Positions 48,099 through 57,811 of a stretch of 64,000 nt of DNA are shown in pieces (positions within the stretch are counted from its first letter, which is position 1; the number at the start of each line of letters is the position of its first letter). Below the pieces are notes generated by a model that had not been told where the DNA came from, did no database searches, and saw only the letters and a program-made list of their open reading frames with translations. Origin of the DNA: Stenotrophomonas indicatrix (GTDB lineage Bacteria > Pseudomonadota > Gammaproteobacteria > Xanthomonadales > Xanthomonadaceae); contig NZ_PEJS01000001.1 of the NCBI RefSeq assembly GCF_002750975.1, positions 3,224,001 to 3,288,000 on the forward strand, read 5' to 3'. The position numbers were made by a program, and so were the translations under genes.

Positions 48099-50261
48099 CT
48101 ACTGCCGGCGAACGGCCTGCACGACCGACAGGCGGCGCAGGCGACGCATCACTTCAGCCAGATGGTTGCGGTCGCGTACCTGGATGTTGAACGCCAGCAC
48201 TGCGGCGTTGAAATCGCGGTCCAGGTAATCCACGCGCTCGATGTTGGAATGGCTCTGCGCGATCGCCGCGGCCAGCTGTGCAAGCACGCCGGTACCGTTC
48301 TCCACTTCCACCACCAGCGAGGTGTCGTAGTCGCCGGATACGGTGGTATCCCAGCCGATCAGCACCCAACGCTCGGGCGACTTGCGCAGTTCGGCCAGGT
48401 TCGGGCAATCCATGCGGTGCACCACGATGCCCTTGCCGGCCGTGTGGTAGCCCATGATGTCGTCGCCGGGAATGGGCTGGCAGCAGCCGGCGAAGGTGAC
48501 CACGCCACGCTCGCTGCCGTTGATCAGGATCTTTTCCTGCGAGCTGTGGCGCGAATGCGCGCCGCCGCGCAGTTCGGCGTAGGCCATCAGTGCCTGCGCA
48601 GCCTGGGTCGGCATCCAGTTGCCCAGCGCGACTTCCGCCAGCAGGGCCTCCAGGCGCGGGAACCGGTGTTCGGCCAGGAAGGCATCCAGGCGGCCCTTGG
48701 GCAGGCGCTCCAGCGAGCTGTCCATCGCCTCCAGCGCGCGGTCGAGCATGCGGTGGCCCAACTGCACGGCGTCTTCGTGCTCCAGCTGCTTGAGCTGGTG
48801 GCGGATGGCGGTGCGCGCCTTGCTGGTCACCACGAATTCGAGCCACTGCGGCTTGGGCGTGGCCGAGCGCGCGGTGATGATCTCCACCGACTGCCCCGAC
48901 ACCAGCTTGGTGCGCAGTGGCACCAGTTTCTTGTCCACGCGCGAGGCCACAGCCATGTTGCCGACGTCGGTATGCACGGCGTAGGCGAAGTCGAGCGCGG
49001 TGGAATTGCGCGGCAGGGCCAGGATCTTGCCCTTGGGGGTGAACAGGTAGACCTCGTCCGGGAACAGGTCGACCTTGACGTTGTCGAGGAACTCCAGCGA
49101 CGAACCGGCGGCCCGCTGCGAATCGATCAGTTCGACGATCCAGGCGTGGGCGCGGCTCTGCGCGCTGTTGGGCGAATCACCGCCGAACTTGTAGGTCCAG
49201 TGCGCAGCCACGCCGCGCTCGGCGATCAGGTCCATTTCCTCGGTGCGGATCTGCACCTCGATCGGCGAACCATACGGGCCGAACAGCACCGTGTGCAGCG
49301 ACTGGTAACCGTTGGCCTTGGGAATGGCGATGAAATCGCGGAAGCGCCCATCCAGCGGCTTGAACGCGGCATGCACCGCGCCCAGCGAGTGGTAGCACTG
49401 CGGTACGCCGCGCACCACCAGGCGGAAGCCGAACACATCCATCACCTGGTCGAAGGATTTGTTCTCGTCGCGCATCTTGTTGTAGATGCTCCACGGGGTC
49501 TTGATGCGGCTGACCAGGCGGTGCTCGATGCCTTCCTTGGCCAAGCGCTGCGACAGCTGCACTTCCACCTGCGCCAGCGCCTCGCGGCGCACGACCGGCT
49601 GGCTGCGGATGTGCTTTTCCAGGATCGCGTGGCGCCACGGGTACAGCGCCTTGAAGCCAAGGTTCTGCAGTTCGCTCTTGACCAGGCTCATGCCCAGCCG
49701 CTGCGCGATCGGGGCGTAGATCTCCAACGTCTCGCGGGCGATGCGGCCACGCGCTTCGCGGCTCTGCGCGCCCAGCGTGCGCATGTTGTGCAGGCGGTCG
49801 GCCAGCTTGATCATGATCACGCGCAGGTCGCGCGACATCGCCAGCAGCATCTTGCGGAAGCTCTCGGCGGCCGCTTCCTGGCGGTCGCGGAACTTCAGCT
49901 TGTCCAGCTTGGTGACGCCGTCCACCAGTTCGGCCACGGCTTCGCCGAACTCGGCCGACAGGGCCTCGCGGGTCAGCGGGGTGTCTTCGATGGTGTCGTG
50001 CAGGATCGCGGCGATCAGCGCTTCCACGTCCAGGCCGAGCTCGGCCAGCACCTGGGCCACGGCCACCGGATGGGTGATGTAGGGTTCGCCCGACTTGCGC
50101 GTCTGCCCAGCGTGCGCGGAGGCGCCGACTTCCCACGCACGGCGCAGCAGCGGCAGCTGCTCGGGCGGCAGGTAGTGGGCGGCGCGTTCGAGCTGGAGGA
50201 CGTAATCGGGTACGGCGGCAGCGGGGACTGCGGCGACCTTGGCAGTGGGGCCTGGGTTCAT
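48099..50261 (-). CDS. spoT: Bifunctional (p)ppGpp synthetase/hydrolase SpoT
   Basis: 720 residues from the ATG at 50261. Order: HD hydrolase domain (HDTIEDTPLTREAL near 72), synthetase domain (RFRDFIAIPKANGYQSLHT and EVQIRTEEMDLIAERGVAAHW), TGS domain (YLFTPKGKILALPRNSTALD), helical/zinc-finger-like region, C-terminal ACT domain (SLVVEVENGTGVLAQLAAAI). It sets alarmone levels in the stringent response. Downstream of rpoZ (107 nt gap with a hairpin) in the conserved gmk-rpoZ-spoT order. Confidence 0.97.
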   Translation of the reverse strand: MNPGPTAKVAAVPAAAVPDYVLQLERAAHYLPPEQLPLLRRAWEVGASAHAGQTRKSGEPYITHPVAVAQVLAELGLDVEALIAAILHDTIEDTPLTREALSAEFGEAVAELVDGVTKLDKLKFRDRQEAAAESFRKMLLAMSRDLRVIMIKLADRLHNMRTLGAQSREARGRIARETLEIYAPIAQRLGMSLVKSELQNLGFKALYPWRHAILEKHIRSQPVVRREALAQVEVQLSQRLAKEGIEHRLVSRIKTPWSIYNKMRDENKSFDQVMDVFGFRLVVRGVPQCYHSLGAVHAAFKPLDGRFRDFIAIPKANGYQSLHTVLFGPYGSPIEVQIRTEEMDLIAERGVAAHWTYKFGGDSPNSAQSRAHAWIVELIDSQRAAGSSLEFLDNVKVDLFPDEVYLFTPKGKILALPRNSTALDFAYAVHTDVGNMAVASRVDKKLVPLRTKLVSGQSVEIITARSATPKPQWLEFVVTSKARTAIRHQLKQLEHEDAVQLGHRMLDRALEAMDSSLERLPKGRLDAFLAEHRFPRLEALLAEVALGNWMPTQAAQALMAYAELRGGAHSRHSSQEKILINGSERGVVTFAGCCQPIPGDDIMGYHTAGKGIVVHRMDCPNLAELRKSPERWVLIGWDTTVSGDYDTSLVVEVENGTGVLAQLAAAIAQSHSNIERVDYLDRDFNAAVLAFNIQVRDRNHLAEVMRRLRRLSVVQAVRRQ

Positions 50262-50303
50262 GGCCAAAGCCTATGCCAGTGCGACGTTTACGGCAAACCC
50301 TGA

Positions 50304-50333
50304 ATGCGAAACAGCCCGCACGGGGCGGGCTGT
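50304..50333 (-). terminator. Hairpin after rpoZ
   Basis: ACAGCCCGC (50311-50319) pairs with GCGGGCTGT (50325-50333); on the minus strand TTCG follows, a weak T-run. It lies 35 nt past the rpoZ stop and 43 nt before the spoT start, so it may attenuate rather than stop read-through. Confidence 0.55.
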
Positions 50334-50367
50334 TCGGCGTATCCAGCAATGACGTTGATCGATGCGA

Positions 50368-50667
50368 TCAATCGTCGTTCTTGGACATGTCTTCGTCGGC
50401 GACCACTTCAGCGGCGGCCCACTCCAGCGCTTCGCGCTCGGCGCGCTCACGCTCGGCCTTCTCGACTTCGTCGATCAGCGCGTTGTCGATCTTGCGGGCA
50501 GCGATTTCGCGCAGCGCCAGCACGGTCGGCTTGTCCTCGGTCTCGCTGTTGTCCAGCGTGGCCTGCACGCCATTGGCGAGCTGACGGGCGCGCTTGGAGG
50601 CCATCATCACCAGCTCGAAACGGTTGTTAACGACTTCCAGGCAATCTTCTACGGTAATGCGGGCCAT
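50368..50667 (-). CDS. rpoZ: RNA polymerase omega subunit
   Basis: 99 residues. [28 protein letters not shown] and a conserved [16 protein letters not shown] segment ([16 protein letters not shown]) are the omega signature; the acidic tail is typical. Omega aids beta-prime folding and ppGpp binding. It lies between gmk and spoT, as in other gammaproteobacteria. Confidence 0.98.
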   Translation of the reverse strand: MARITVEDCLEVVNNRFELVMMASKRARQLANGVQATLDNSETEDKPTVLALREIAARKIDNALIDEVEKAERERAEREALEWAAAEVVADEDMSKNDD

Positions 50668-50777
50668 ACGGGCTCCCGGCGACCGGTCGGCCGCTCAGTC
50701 GAATGAGGGAAAGGGGACGGAGTGTACTGGCAGGGGCTGGACAAAATCAAGCCAACCCCCACCGGACCCTTTAGGAA

Positions 50778-51440
50778 TCAATCAGTTGAACCCGCATCCG
50801 GGGTCAGCAGGGCCTGGATCAGGCCGGCATGGCGGACCTTCTGGGCGTCCCGGCGCAGGCGGCTGGCGGTGAAGATCGCACACAGTTCGTCCACGGCGGT
50901 GTCGAACACTTCATTGACGATGACGTAGTCGAACTCGTTGAAGTGCAGCATTTCATCGCGGGCGGCGCCCAGGCGCTGGGCGATGACCGCCTCGCTGTCC
51001 TGGCCACGCTTGCGCATGCGGTCCTGCAGGGCCTGCTTGGACGGCGGCAGGATGAACACCGTCACCGTGCCCGGCACCAGCTGGCGCACCTGCTGCGCGC
51101 CCTGCCAGTCGATTTCCAGCAGCACGTCCTGGCCGGCGGCCAGCTGCGGCTCCACCGACTGCCGGGCGGTGCCCTTCCAGTCACCATGCACCCAGGCGTG
51201 TTCGAAGAAATCGCCGGCGGCGATCATTTCCTCGAACTTCTCGGCGCTGACGAAGTGGTAGTGCTGGCCGTTCACTTCACCCGGGCGCATGGCGCGCGAG
51301 GTGAACGAGATCGACAGGGCAATCTGCGGGTCGCGGGCCAGGGTGGCGTTGACGATGCTGCTCTTGCCGGCGCCGGAGGGGGCGGCAACGATGTACAGCG
51401 TGCCGCGTGCGATCGCGGCCGGGGGCGTGGAAATGCTCAT
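50778..51440 (-). CDS. gmk: Guanylate kinase
   Basis: 220 residues. P-loop APSGAGKSSIV near residue 20, GEVNGQHYHFVS and the lid arginines (ILPPSKQALQDRMRKRGQD) match guanylate kinase, which phosphorylates GMP to GDP. The start overlaps the yicC-like stop by ATGA. A 110-nt gap leads to rpoZ. Confidence 0.98.
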   Translation of the reverse strand: MSISTPPAAIARGTLYIVAAPSGAGKSSIVNATLARDPQIALSISFTSRAMRPGEVNGQHYHFVSAEKFEEMIAAGDFFEHAWVHGDWKGTARQSVEPQLAAGQDVLLEIDWQGAQQVRQLVPGTVTVFILPPSKQALQDRMRKRGQDSEAVIAQRLGAARDEMLHFNEFDYVIVNEVFDTAVDELCAIFTASRLRRDAQKVRHAGLIQALLTPDAGSTD

Positions 51441-52297
51441 TCGATGTTCTGCACCTGCTCGCGGATCTGGTCGATCAGCACCTTCAGCTCGACGGCGGCG
51501 TTGGACGTGCGGCTGTCCACCGACTTGGAGCCAAGCGTGTTGGCCTCGCGGTTGAACTCCTGCAGCAGGAAGTCCAGGCGGCGGCCGACCGGTTCACGCT
51601 GCTTGAGCACGCGGCGGATCTCGACGATATGGCTGGACAGGCGATCCAGCTCCTCGTCCACGTCCAGCTTCTGCAGCCACATCACCAGTTCCTGCTCGGC
51701 GCGGCCCGGATCAACCGGATGCGGCAGGTCGGCCAGGCGAGCGGCGAGCTTGGTGCGCTGGCCGTCGCGAATGGCGGGAATCAGCGTACGGACCTCCGCG
51801 GCGATGCGCTCGATGGCATCCACGCGCTCGGCGATGGCGGTGGCCAGCGTATTGCCTTCACGCTCGCGGGCGGCGATAAAGCCCTCCAGCACCTGGTCCA
51901 GCAGCGCCAGTGCTTCAATCTGCAGGGCTGCCGCATCGGTGGCCTCACCCTGGGTAACGCCCGGCAGCTGCAGCAGGTCGGTGAAGCTGACCTGCAGGTT
52001 GGGGAAATCGGAGGTCAGCCGGTGCGCCAGCTGGCCCAGCTGGCCCAGCAGCACCTCGTTGACCTGCAGGCTGGCGGCCGAGTCCGGCGCGCGCAGGCGC
52101 ATCACCAGATCCAGCTTGCCACGGCTCAGGCGCGCGGAAATGCGTTCGCGCAGCTGCGGTTCCAATGCGCGCAGTTCCTCGGGCAGGCGCGTGCCCACTT
52201 CCAGGAAGCGGTGGTTGACCGAGCGCAGCTCGCAGCCCAGCGTTCCCCACGGGGTGGAGCGCTCGCCGCCGGCATAGGCCGTCATGCTTCGAATCAT
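51437..52297 (-). CDS. YicC/YloC family endoribonuclease
   Basis: 286 residues from the ATG at 52297 (MIRSMTAYAGGE is the family start). The YicC N-domain, VNHRFLEVGTRLPEELRALE, and the C-terminal DUF1732 domain (LDFLLQEFNREANTLGSKS) are evident. Family members are RNases acting on structured or small RNAs. It is adjacent to and divergent from rph, the usual arrangement. Confidence 0.95.
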   Translation of the reverse strand: MIRSMTAYAGGERSTPWGTLGCELRSVNHRFLEVGTRLPEELRALEPQLRERISARLSRGKLDLVMRLRAPDSAASLQVNEVLLGQLGQLAHRLTSDFPNLQVSFTDLLQLPGVTQGEATDAAALQIEALALLDQVLEGFIAAREREGNTLATAIAERVDAIERIAAEVRTLIPAIRDGQRTKLAARLADLPHPVDPGRAEQELVMWLQKLDVDEELDRLSSHIVEIRRVLKQREPVGRRLDFLLQEFNREANTLGSKSVDSRTSNAAVELKVLIDQIREQVQNIE

Positions 52298-52419
52298 GGA
52301 TGTATCCGGTGCTTGCAAAGGGGGAATGGTACCCTAGCGGTCTCTTTTGAGCCCCTTTCCCCGCCCCGTGAAGGCCGCGGGGATGGTGGCGTACTCCCTT
52401 TCCCTACGGAACCTGCCCC

Positions 52420-53145
52420 ATGTCCGATTTCCGCCCCAGTGGCCGTCAGCCCGATCAGCTGCGCCCGGTCGTCATCCAGCGCGGTTTCACCCGCCACGCC
52501 GAAGGTTCGGTGCTGGTCTGCTTCGGTGAAACCCGCGTGCTGTGCACGGCCAGCATCGAGAACCGGGTGCCGGGCTTCCTGCGTGGCAAGGGCGAAGGCT
52601 GGGTGACCGCCGAGTACGGCATGCTGCCGCGCGCCACCCACACCCGCAGCGACCGCGAAGCCGCACGCGGCAAGCAGGGCGGCCGCACGCTGGAGATCCA
52701 GCGCCTGATCGGTCGCAGCCTGCGCGCCTGCGTGGACCGAAACGCACTGGGCGAACGCACCATCACCCTGGACTGCGACGTGCTGCAGGCCGACGGCGGC
52801 ACCCGTACCGCGGCCATCACCGGCGCCTACGTGGCCCTGGTCGATGCGGTGAACGTGCTGATGAAGCGCGGCGACATCAAGCGCAATCCGATCCTCGGCG
52901 CGGTGGCGGCGGTGTCGGTCGGCGTCTACCGCGGCACCCCGGTGCTGGACCTGGACTACGCCGAAGACAGCGACTGCGACACCGACATGAACGTGGTGAT
53001 GAACGACGGCGGCGGTTTCATCGAACTGCAGGGCACCGCCGAAGGCCATGCCTTCCGCCGTGACGAGCTCGATGCCCTGCTGGGCCTGGCCGAGAAGGGC
53101 GTGACCGAGCTGCTGGCCGCGCAGCAGGCAGCGCTGTCGGCATGA
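52420..53145 (+). CDS. rph: Ribonuclease PH
   Basis: 241 residues. [16 protein letters not shown] start, [18 protein letters not shown], and [21 protein letters not shown] (tRNA-binding/active region) with the phosphate-site [10 protein letters not shown] are typical. This phosphorolytic 3'-5' exonuclease trims tRNA ends. ATGA overlap with the VOC gene, forming rph-VOC-rdgB. Confidence 0.98.
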   Translation: MSDFRPSGRQPDQLRPVVIQRGFTRHAEGSVLVCFGETRVLCTASIENRVPGFLRGKGEGWVTAEYGMLPRATHTRSDREAARGKQGGRTLEIQRLIGRSLRACVDRNALGERTITLDCDVLQADGGTRTAAITGAYVALVDAVNVLMKRGDIKRNPILGAVAAVSVGVYRGTPVLDLDYAEDSDCDTDMNVVMNDGGGFIELQGTAEGHAFRRDELDALLGLAEKGVTELLAAQQAALSA

Positions 53146-53528
53146 ACCGGCGCATTGCCCTGACCACCCTGGTGGTGGCCGACTATGACGAGGCCATCGC
53201 CTGGTACACCGGCAAGCTCGGCTTCCAGCTGCTGGACGACATCGACCAGGGCAGCAAGCGCTGGGTGGTGGTCGGCCCGACCGATGGCAGCGCCGCCGCC
53301 CTGCTGCTGGCCCGCGCCAGCGACGACGAGCAGCGCAGTCGTATCGGCAACCAGACCGGTGGCCGCGTCGGCTTCTTCCTCAACACCGATGACTTCCGCC
53401 GCGACCACGCGGCGATGCTGGCTGCCGGTGTCCAGTTCCTGGAAGAACCGCGCGAAGAACCCTACGCCACGGTCGCGGTGTTCCGCGACCTGTACGGCAA
53501 CACCTGGGACCTGTTGGAGCCCCGCTGA
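53142..53528 (+). CDS. VOC (glyoxalase/bleomycin resistance) superfamily protein
   Basis: 128 residues. [28 protein letters not shown] and the C-terminal [15 protein letters not shown] are the paired beta-alpha-beta modules of the VOC fold with candidate metal ligands His/Glu. Specific substrate unknown. Overlaps rph and rdgB by single stop/start bases, so is translationally coupled between two nucleic-acid metabolism genes. Confidence 0.9.
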   Translation: MNRRIALTTLVVADYDEAIAWYTGKLGFQLLDDIDQGSKRWVVVGPTDGSAAALLLARASDDEQRSRIGNQTGGRVGFFLNTDDFRRDHAAMLAAGVQFLEEPREEPYATVAVFRDLYGNTWDLLEPR

Positions 53529-54124
53529 TGAAGAAGCTTGTCCTGGCCAGCCACAACGCTGGCAAGCTGGTGGAAATGCAGGAAATCCTCGCCGACCTGC
53601 CGCTGCAGATCACCTCTGCCGCCGAACTGGGGCTGGGCGATGTGGAAGAGACCGGCCTGACCTTCGTCGAGAACGCGCTGCTGAAGGCGCGCGCGGCCTG
53701 CGAAGCGACCGGCCTGCCGGCGCTGGCCGATGATTCGGGCCTGATCGTCGATGCCCTCGGCGGTGCACCGGGCCTGTACAGCGCGCGCTATGCCGGTCAC
53801 CCGACCAATGCGGCGGCCAACAATGCCAAGTTGCTGGAAGCGATGGCCGACATCGCCGATGGCCAGCGCAGCGCCCGCTTCTACGCCGTGATCGTGCTGC
53901 TGCGCCATGCCACCGACCCGCAGCCGCTGATCTGCGAAGGCCGCTGGGAAGGTCAGATCATCCGCGAACTGCGCGGTACGAATGGGTTCGGCTACAACCC
54001 GGTGTTCCTGGACACCACCCACGGCCTGACGGCTGCGGAAATGGAACCGGCGTTGAAGAACGCCATCAGCCATCGCGCCATCGCCCTGCAGCAGCTCAAG
54101 CAGCAGCTCGCGGCCTGGCTCTGA
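53528..54124 (+). CDS. rdgB: Non-canonical purine NTP pyrophosphatase RdgB (ITPase)
   Basis: 198 residues. The ASHNAGKLVEMQEIL start (phosphate/Mg site), ETGLTFVENALLKAR, and DDSGLIVDALGGAPGLYSAR define the Ham1/RdgB family, which removes ITP, dITP and XTP from nucleotide pools. It precedes hemW by 49 nt, as in many proteobacteria. Confidence 0.97.
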   Translation: MKKLVLASHNAGKLVEMQEILADLPLQITSAAELGLGDVEETGLTFVENALLKARAACEATGLPALADDSGLIVDALGGAPGLYSARYAGHPTNAAANNAKLLEAMADIADGQRSARFYAVIVLLRHATDPQPLICEGRWEGQIIRELRGTNGFGYNPVFLDTTHGLTAAEMEPALKNAISHRAIALQQLKQQLAAWL

Positions 54125-54148
54125 TACCCCACCCGATCGACACAGGGA

Positions 54149-54171
54149 AGCCGGCCAGCGGCCGGCACTAC
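54149..54171 (-). repeat. SMAG repeat abutting the hemW start
   Basis: On the minus strand GTAGTGCCGGCC and the inverse arm GGCCGGC close a stem (54151-54167). The repeat ends two bases before the hemW ATG at 54174, in the place where a ribosome binding site is expected. Confidence 0.75.
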
Positions 54172-54173
54172 CG

Positions 54174-55415
54174 ATGACCACCATGCCGCACGATCACGAT
54201 CACGACCACGACCACTGCAACCACCTGCCCGGCGAGTCCTGCGACCACGACACACCACCGCGTCTGGTGCCACCGCCGCTGGCGCTGTACGTGCATCTGC
54301 CGTGGTGTGTGCGCAAGTGCCCGTACTGCGACTTCAACTCGCACCAGGCCAAGGGCGAACTGCCCTTCGATGCCTACATCGATGCGCTGGTGCGCGACCT
54401 CGACCAGGACCTGCCGCTGGTCTGGGGCCGGGTGGTCAGCAGCGTGTTCTTCGGGGGTGGCACGCCCAGCCTGTTCCCGCCCGAGGCGATCGACCGCTTC
54501 CTGCAGCAGGCCAGTGCCCGCCTGCGCTTTGCACCGAATGCCGAGATCACCCTGGAAACCAACCCGGGCACCGCCGAGCACGGTCGCTTTGATCGTTACC
54601 GCGCGGCCGGGGTCAACCGCCTCAGCTTCGGCATCCAGAGTTTTGATGATGCCGCGCTGAAAAGACTGGGCCGCATCCACGACAGTGGCGAGGCCGAGCG
54701 CGCGGTGAAGATGGCGCAGGACGCGGGCTACGACAACTTCAACATCGACCTGATGTACGCACTGCCGGAGCAGACCCTGGCCGGTGCCGAGGCCGATCTG
54801 GAACGCGCGTTCGCGTTGCAGCCGGCCCACATCTCGCACTACCAGCTGACCCTGGAACCGAACACCGTGTTCTTCGCGCGGCCGCCGCAGGGCATCCCCG
54901 ATGAAGACAATGCCTGGGACATGCAGGAACACTGCCAGGCGCTGCTGGCGCAGGCCGGCTTCGGCCAGTACGAGGTGAGTGCCTATGCCCGCCCCGGCCG
55001 GCAGAGCGCGCACAACCTGAATTACTGGCGTTTTGGTGACTACCTGGGCATCGGTGCCGGCGCACACGGCAAGATCAGTTCCGGCGCCGAGGAACACGTG
55101 CTGCGACGCTGGAAGCACAAGCACCCGCAGACGTTCATGGATACCGCAGGCACGGCCGCATCGTTCGGCGGTGACGAAGTGATTGCCGCCGAGCGCCTGC
55201 CGTTCGAGTACATGCTCAACCTGCTGCGCCTGCACGAAGGGTTCAGCCTGCGCGACTTCGAATCGCGCACCGGCCTGGCCCGCAGCGTGCTGGACGTACC
55301 ACTGCGCGAAGCAGTGCAGCGTGGCTGGCTGGTGGTGGCAGACGGGCACGTGCAGCCGACCGAACTGGGCCGGCGCTTCACCAACGATGTGGTCAGCCTG
55401 TTCCTGGAAGCATGA
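54174..55415 (+). CDS. hemW: Radical SAM heme chaperone HemW, with His-rich N-terminus
   Basis: 413 residues. The radical-SAM CxxxCxxC cluster is in LPWCVRKCPYCDFNSH near residues 43-52, with GGGTPSLF and the C-terminal HemW domain (YEVSAYARPGRQSAHN, NYWRFGDYLGIGAGAHGK). HemW is a heme-binding chaperone rather than the oxygen-independent coproporphyrinogen oxidase it resembles. An extra N-terminal segment, MTTMPHDHDHDHDHCNHL, is rich in His/Asp. A second ATG at 54183 is possible. No Shine-Dalgarno is seen; a SMAG hairpin fills the space. Confidence 0.95.
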   Translation: MTTMPHDHDHDHDHCNHLPGESCDHDTPPRLVPPPLALYVHLPWCVRKCPYCDFNSHQAKGELPFDAYIDALVRDLDQDLPLVWGRVVSSVFFGGGTPSLFPPEAIDRFLQQASARLRFAPNAEITLETNPGTAEHGRFDRYRAAGVNRLSFGIQSFDDAALKRLGRIHDSGEAERAVKMAQDAGYDNFNIDLMYALPEQTLAGAEADLERAFALQPAHISHYQLTLEPNTVFFARPPQGIPDEDNAWDMQEHCQALLAQAGFGQYEVSAYARPGRQSAHNLNYWRFGDYLGIGAGAHGKISSGAEEHVLRRWKHKHPQTFMDTAGTAASFGGDEVIAAERLPFEYMLNLLRLHEGFSLRDFESRTGLARSVLDVPLREAVQRGWLVVADGHVQPTELGRRFTNDVVSLFLEA

Positions 55416-55534
55416 TCTGCTGCGGCGCCGCCATCGAAGGCGGCCCTGAATGGATCCATCGCTAAAGTAGCGCCTTCACCGGCCGACACGGTAGATTCCA
55501 AGATCGATCCGCGGGAATCCGGACCCCCTCGCCG

Positions 55535-57811
55535 ATGTCTGCTGTCTTTTCCCTTTCCAGTGCCGACACTGCCCGCCTGGCGGCAGCCGACCTGCCGCCG
55601 CGCGTGCGCGAGCTGCTGGGCGCGTTGATCGGCCTGTGCCACCAGGCCCTGACGGCACCGCTGATCCTGACCGTGGAAGCGCTGGAGCAGACCCTGCTGC
55701 ATGACGCCGACCATGCCCGCAACCCGCAACAGCAGGCCGACCTGCTGGCACAGCGCGGCCAGCTGCATGCGTTCGCCGGCCACTTCAGCGACCGCATGCT
55801 CGATGCGCTGGCCGATGCGCTTGCGCGGCTGCGTGAACCGATCACCCCGGTCGTGGCTGCCGCCACACCACCGCCCTTGCCCGGCATGCTGGGGTTGAGC
55901 CTGGTGGCCGAGCATGAAGTCGACCGCGACCTGCTGCTGACCGAAATGGTGCGCCGGGAAACCCTGCGTTCGGCCAACGCCTTGAACCTGCTGGGCCAGC
56001 GCCTGGGTGTTGTCGCCGGTGCACCGGCCTTTGAAGCTGACACCCTGCCCCTGGCACCGCAGGCCCTGTGCGCGATGGTGCGGAAGCTGGCCGAGCAGGA
56101 TGCCCTCAGCGCCGAGGTACAGATGGCGCTGTACCGTAGCTTCGAGCGGCAGGTACTGGAGCGGCTGGGCAACGTGCTCGACCGCGCCAATGCGCTGCTG
56201 GCACAGCACGGCATCCTGCCGGGCCTGGTCTACACCCCGTACCTGGCACGTTCTTCGAGCACCCGCCGGATCATCACCCAGTCGGTCGGCAGCGGCCGCA
56301 GCGGACGCCCGTCTCCGCGCGTGCCCACGCCGATGACCGGCTGGGGTGGCTCGGCACCGCCCGGCTCGTGGTCGACGTTGATGCAGGACGCCTTCGCGGA
56401 TGCGGACGCGCCCGGCGCGTCGGCCGGCATGACGGTACCGGCCAGCAGCGTGCTGCACGAGATGCTGCAACAGGCGCGGCAGACCCCACAGCCAGCGGCC
56501 GATCCAGCGGCCCTGCCCAGTGCAGCGGTTGATGCCGTGCTGGCGCGCCTGCAGGGGCAGGCCAGCGCCGCCAGCGCCATGACCGATCTGCAGGCCGCCG
56601 TGCTCGCCCAGCTGCGCAGCGAACATGGCACGCAGGCCAGCCTTGGCAGCCACGACCGCGACAATCTCGATCTGCTGCGCCTGCTGCTGCAGCAGGTGCA
56701 GCAGCAGCAACGGCCGGACCCGGTGCCAGCTGCGCTGCTCGCGCGCCTGCAGGTACCGCTGGCGCGCGCAGCGATGGCCGACCCGGGCTTCTTCGTGCGC
56801 GACGAACATCCTGCACGCGAACTGCTCAACCATGTCGCTGAAGCCGGCGCCAGCTGGCTCGGCGATGACGATGTCGATCCGCAGCTGCTGCAGCGGCTGG
56901 CGCAGAGCGTGCAGGGCCTGCTCGGCCAGGATGCACGCACGCCCGAGGCCTTTGCCGCCGCCAACGACGAGATACAGCAGCACCAGCGCGCCGCCGCGCA
57001 CCGCGCCGAGCTGGCCGAGCGCCGCCACGTGGAAGCCGCACGCGGCAAGGAGCGGCTGGAACTTGCGCGACGCCAGGCCAATGCGCAGATCGACCAGTGC
57101 TGCGATACGCAGGAGCCGCCGCGCTTCGTACAGACACTGCTGCGCCAGGCGTGGGCAGATGCATTGACACTGACCCGCCTGCGCCACGGCGATGATTCGC
57201 CGCAATGGCAGGAGCGCCTGCAGCAGACCGAACGCATCGCGGCGATCACTGCCGAGGCCGCCAGCGAAAGCAGCGCGACCGACGCTGCGCTGGCTGCCGA
57301 GGTTGAATCGGCCCTGCTGCAGGTGGGCTACCACGCAGAGGAGGCGGCTGCCGTCGCGCGCCGCCTGTCCACGCCGGGTGGCGAAGACGAAAGCACCTCG
57401 CGCACCGAGCTCAGTGCACGCCTGAAGGCCCATGCACGGCTGGGCGAACACACCGGCGCACAGGCCCTGGCAAGCGACGCCGCACCGCGCAGCGAGGCCG
57501 AGGAGGCCAGTTACCAGCAGCTGTGCGCGCTGCCCTTCGGCAGCTGGTTTGATATCGACGATGGCGAAGGCGCGCTGCGCCGCCAGCGCCTGTCCTGGTA
57601 CAGCCTGCTGACCGGTCATGTGCTGCTGGTCAACGCGCGTGGGCAGAAGATCGGCGAGACCACCCTGGATGCCCTCGCCCGGCAGATGGCCGTCGGACGC
57701 GCGCAGCTGGTCACCGAAGACAAGGGCCGTCTGGTCGACCGCGCCTGGCAGGCCAGCCTGAGCGCACTGCGCACGCTGGCCGGACGTCGCCCGCAGGAGC
57801 CCAACGCATGA
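55535..57811 (+). CDS. DUF1631 domain-containing protein
   Basis: 758 residues, cytosolic, helical and Ala/Gln-rich. Segments such as LLAQHGILPGLVYTPYLARSS and the C-terminal WFDIDDGEGALRRQRLSWYSLLTG with LVNARGQKIGE match DUF1631, a proteobacterial family often found beside c-di-GMP proteins. The last part (about 640-720) resembles a PilZ-like or PDZ-like fold (SWFDIDDGEG). Its stop overlaps the PilZ gene start (ATGA), so the two are coupled. Molecular function unknown. Confidence 0.9.
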   Translation: MSAVFSLSSADTARLAAADLPPRVRELLGALIGLCHQALTAPLILTVEALEQTLLHDADHARNPQQQADLLAQRGQLHAFAGHFSDRMLDALADALARLREPITPVVAAATPPPLPGMLGLSLVAEHEVDRDLLLTEMVRRETLRSANALNLLGQRLGVVAGAPAFEADTLPLAPQALCAMVRKLAEQDALSAEVQMALYRSFERQVLERLGNVLDRANALLAQHGILPGLVYTPYLARSSSTRRIITQSVGSGRSGRPSPRVPTPMTGWGGSAPPGSWSTLMQDAFADADAPGASAGMTVPASSVLHEMLQQARQTPQPAADPAALPSAAVDAVLARLQGQASAASAMTDLQAAVLAQLRSEHGTQASLGSHDRDNLDLLRLLLQQVQQQQRPDPVPAALLARLQVPLARAAMADPGFFVRDEHPARELLNHVAEAGASWLGDDDVDPQLLQRLAQSVQGLLGQDARTPEAFAAANDEIQQHQRAAAHRAELAERRHVEAARGKERLELARRQANAQIDQCCDTQEPPRFVQTLLRQAWADALTLTRLRHGDDSPQWQERLQQTERIAAITAEAASESSATDAALAAEVESALLQVGYHAEEAAAVARRLSTPGGEDESTSRTELSARLKAHARLGEHTGAQALASDAAPRSEAEEASYQQLCALPFGSWFDIDDGEGALRRQRLSWYSLLTGHVLLVNARGQKIGETTLDALARQMAVGRAQLVTEDKGRLVDRAWQASLSALRTLAGRRPQEPNA

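Noticed and set aside
48042-50303. 753-codon plus-strand frame opposite spoT
   Set aside because: Antisense shadow of a conserved gene.
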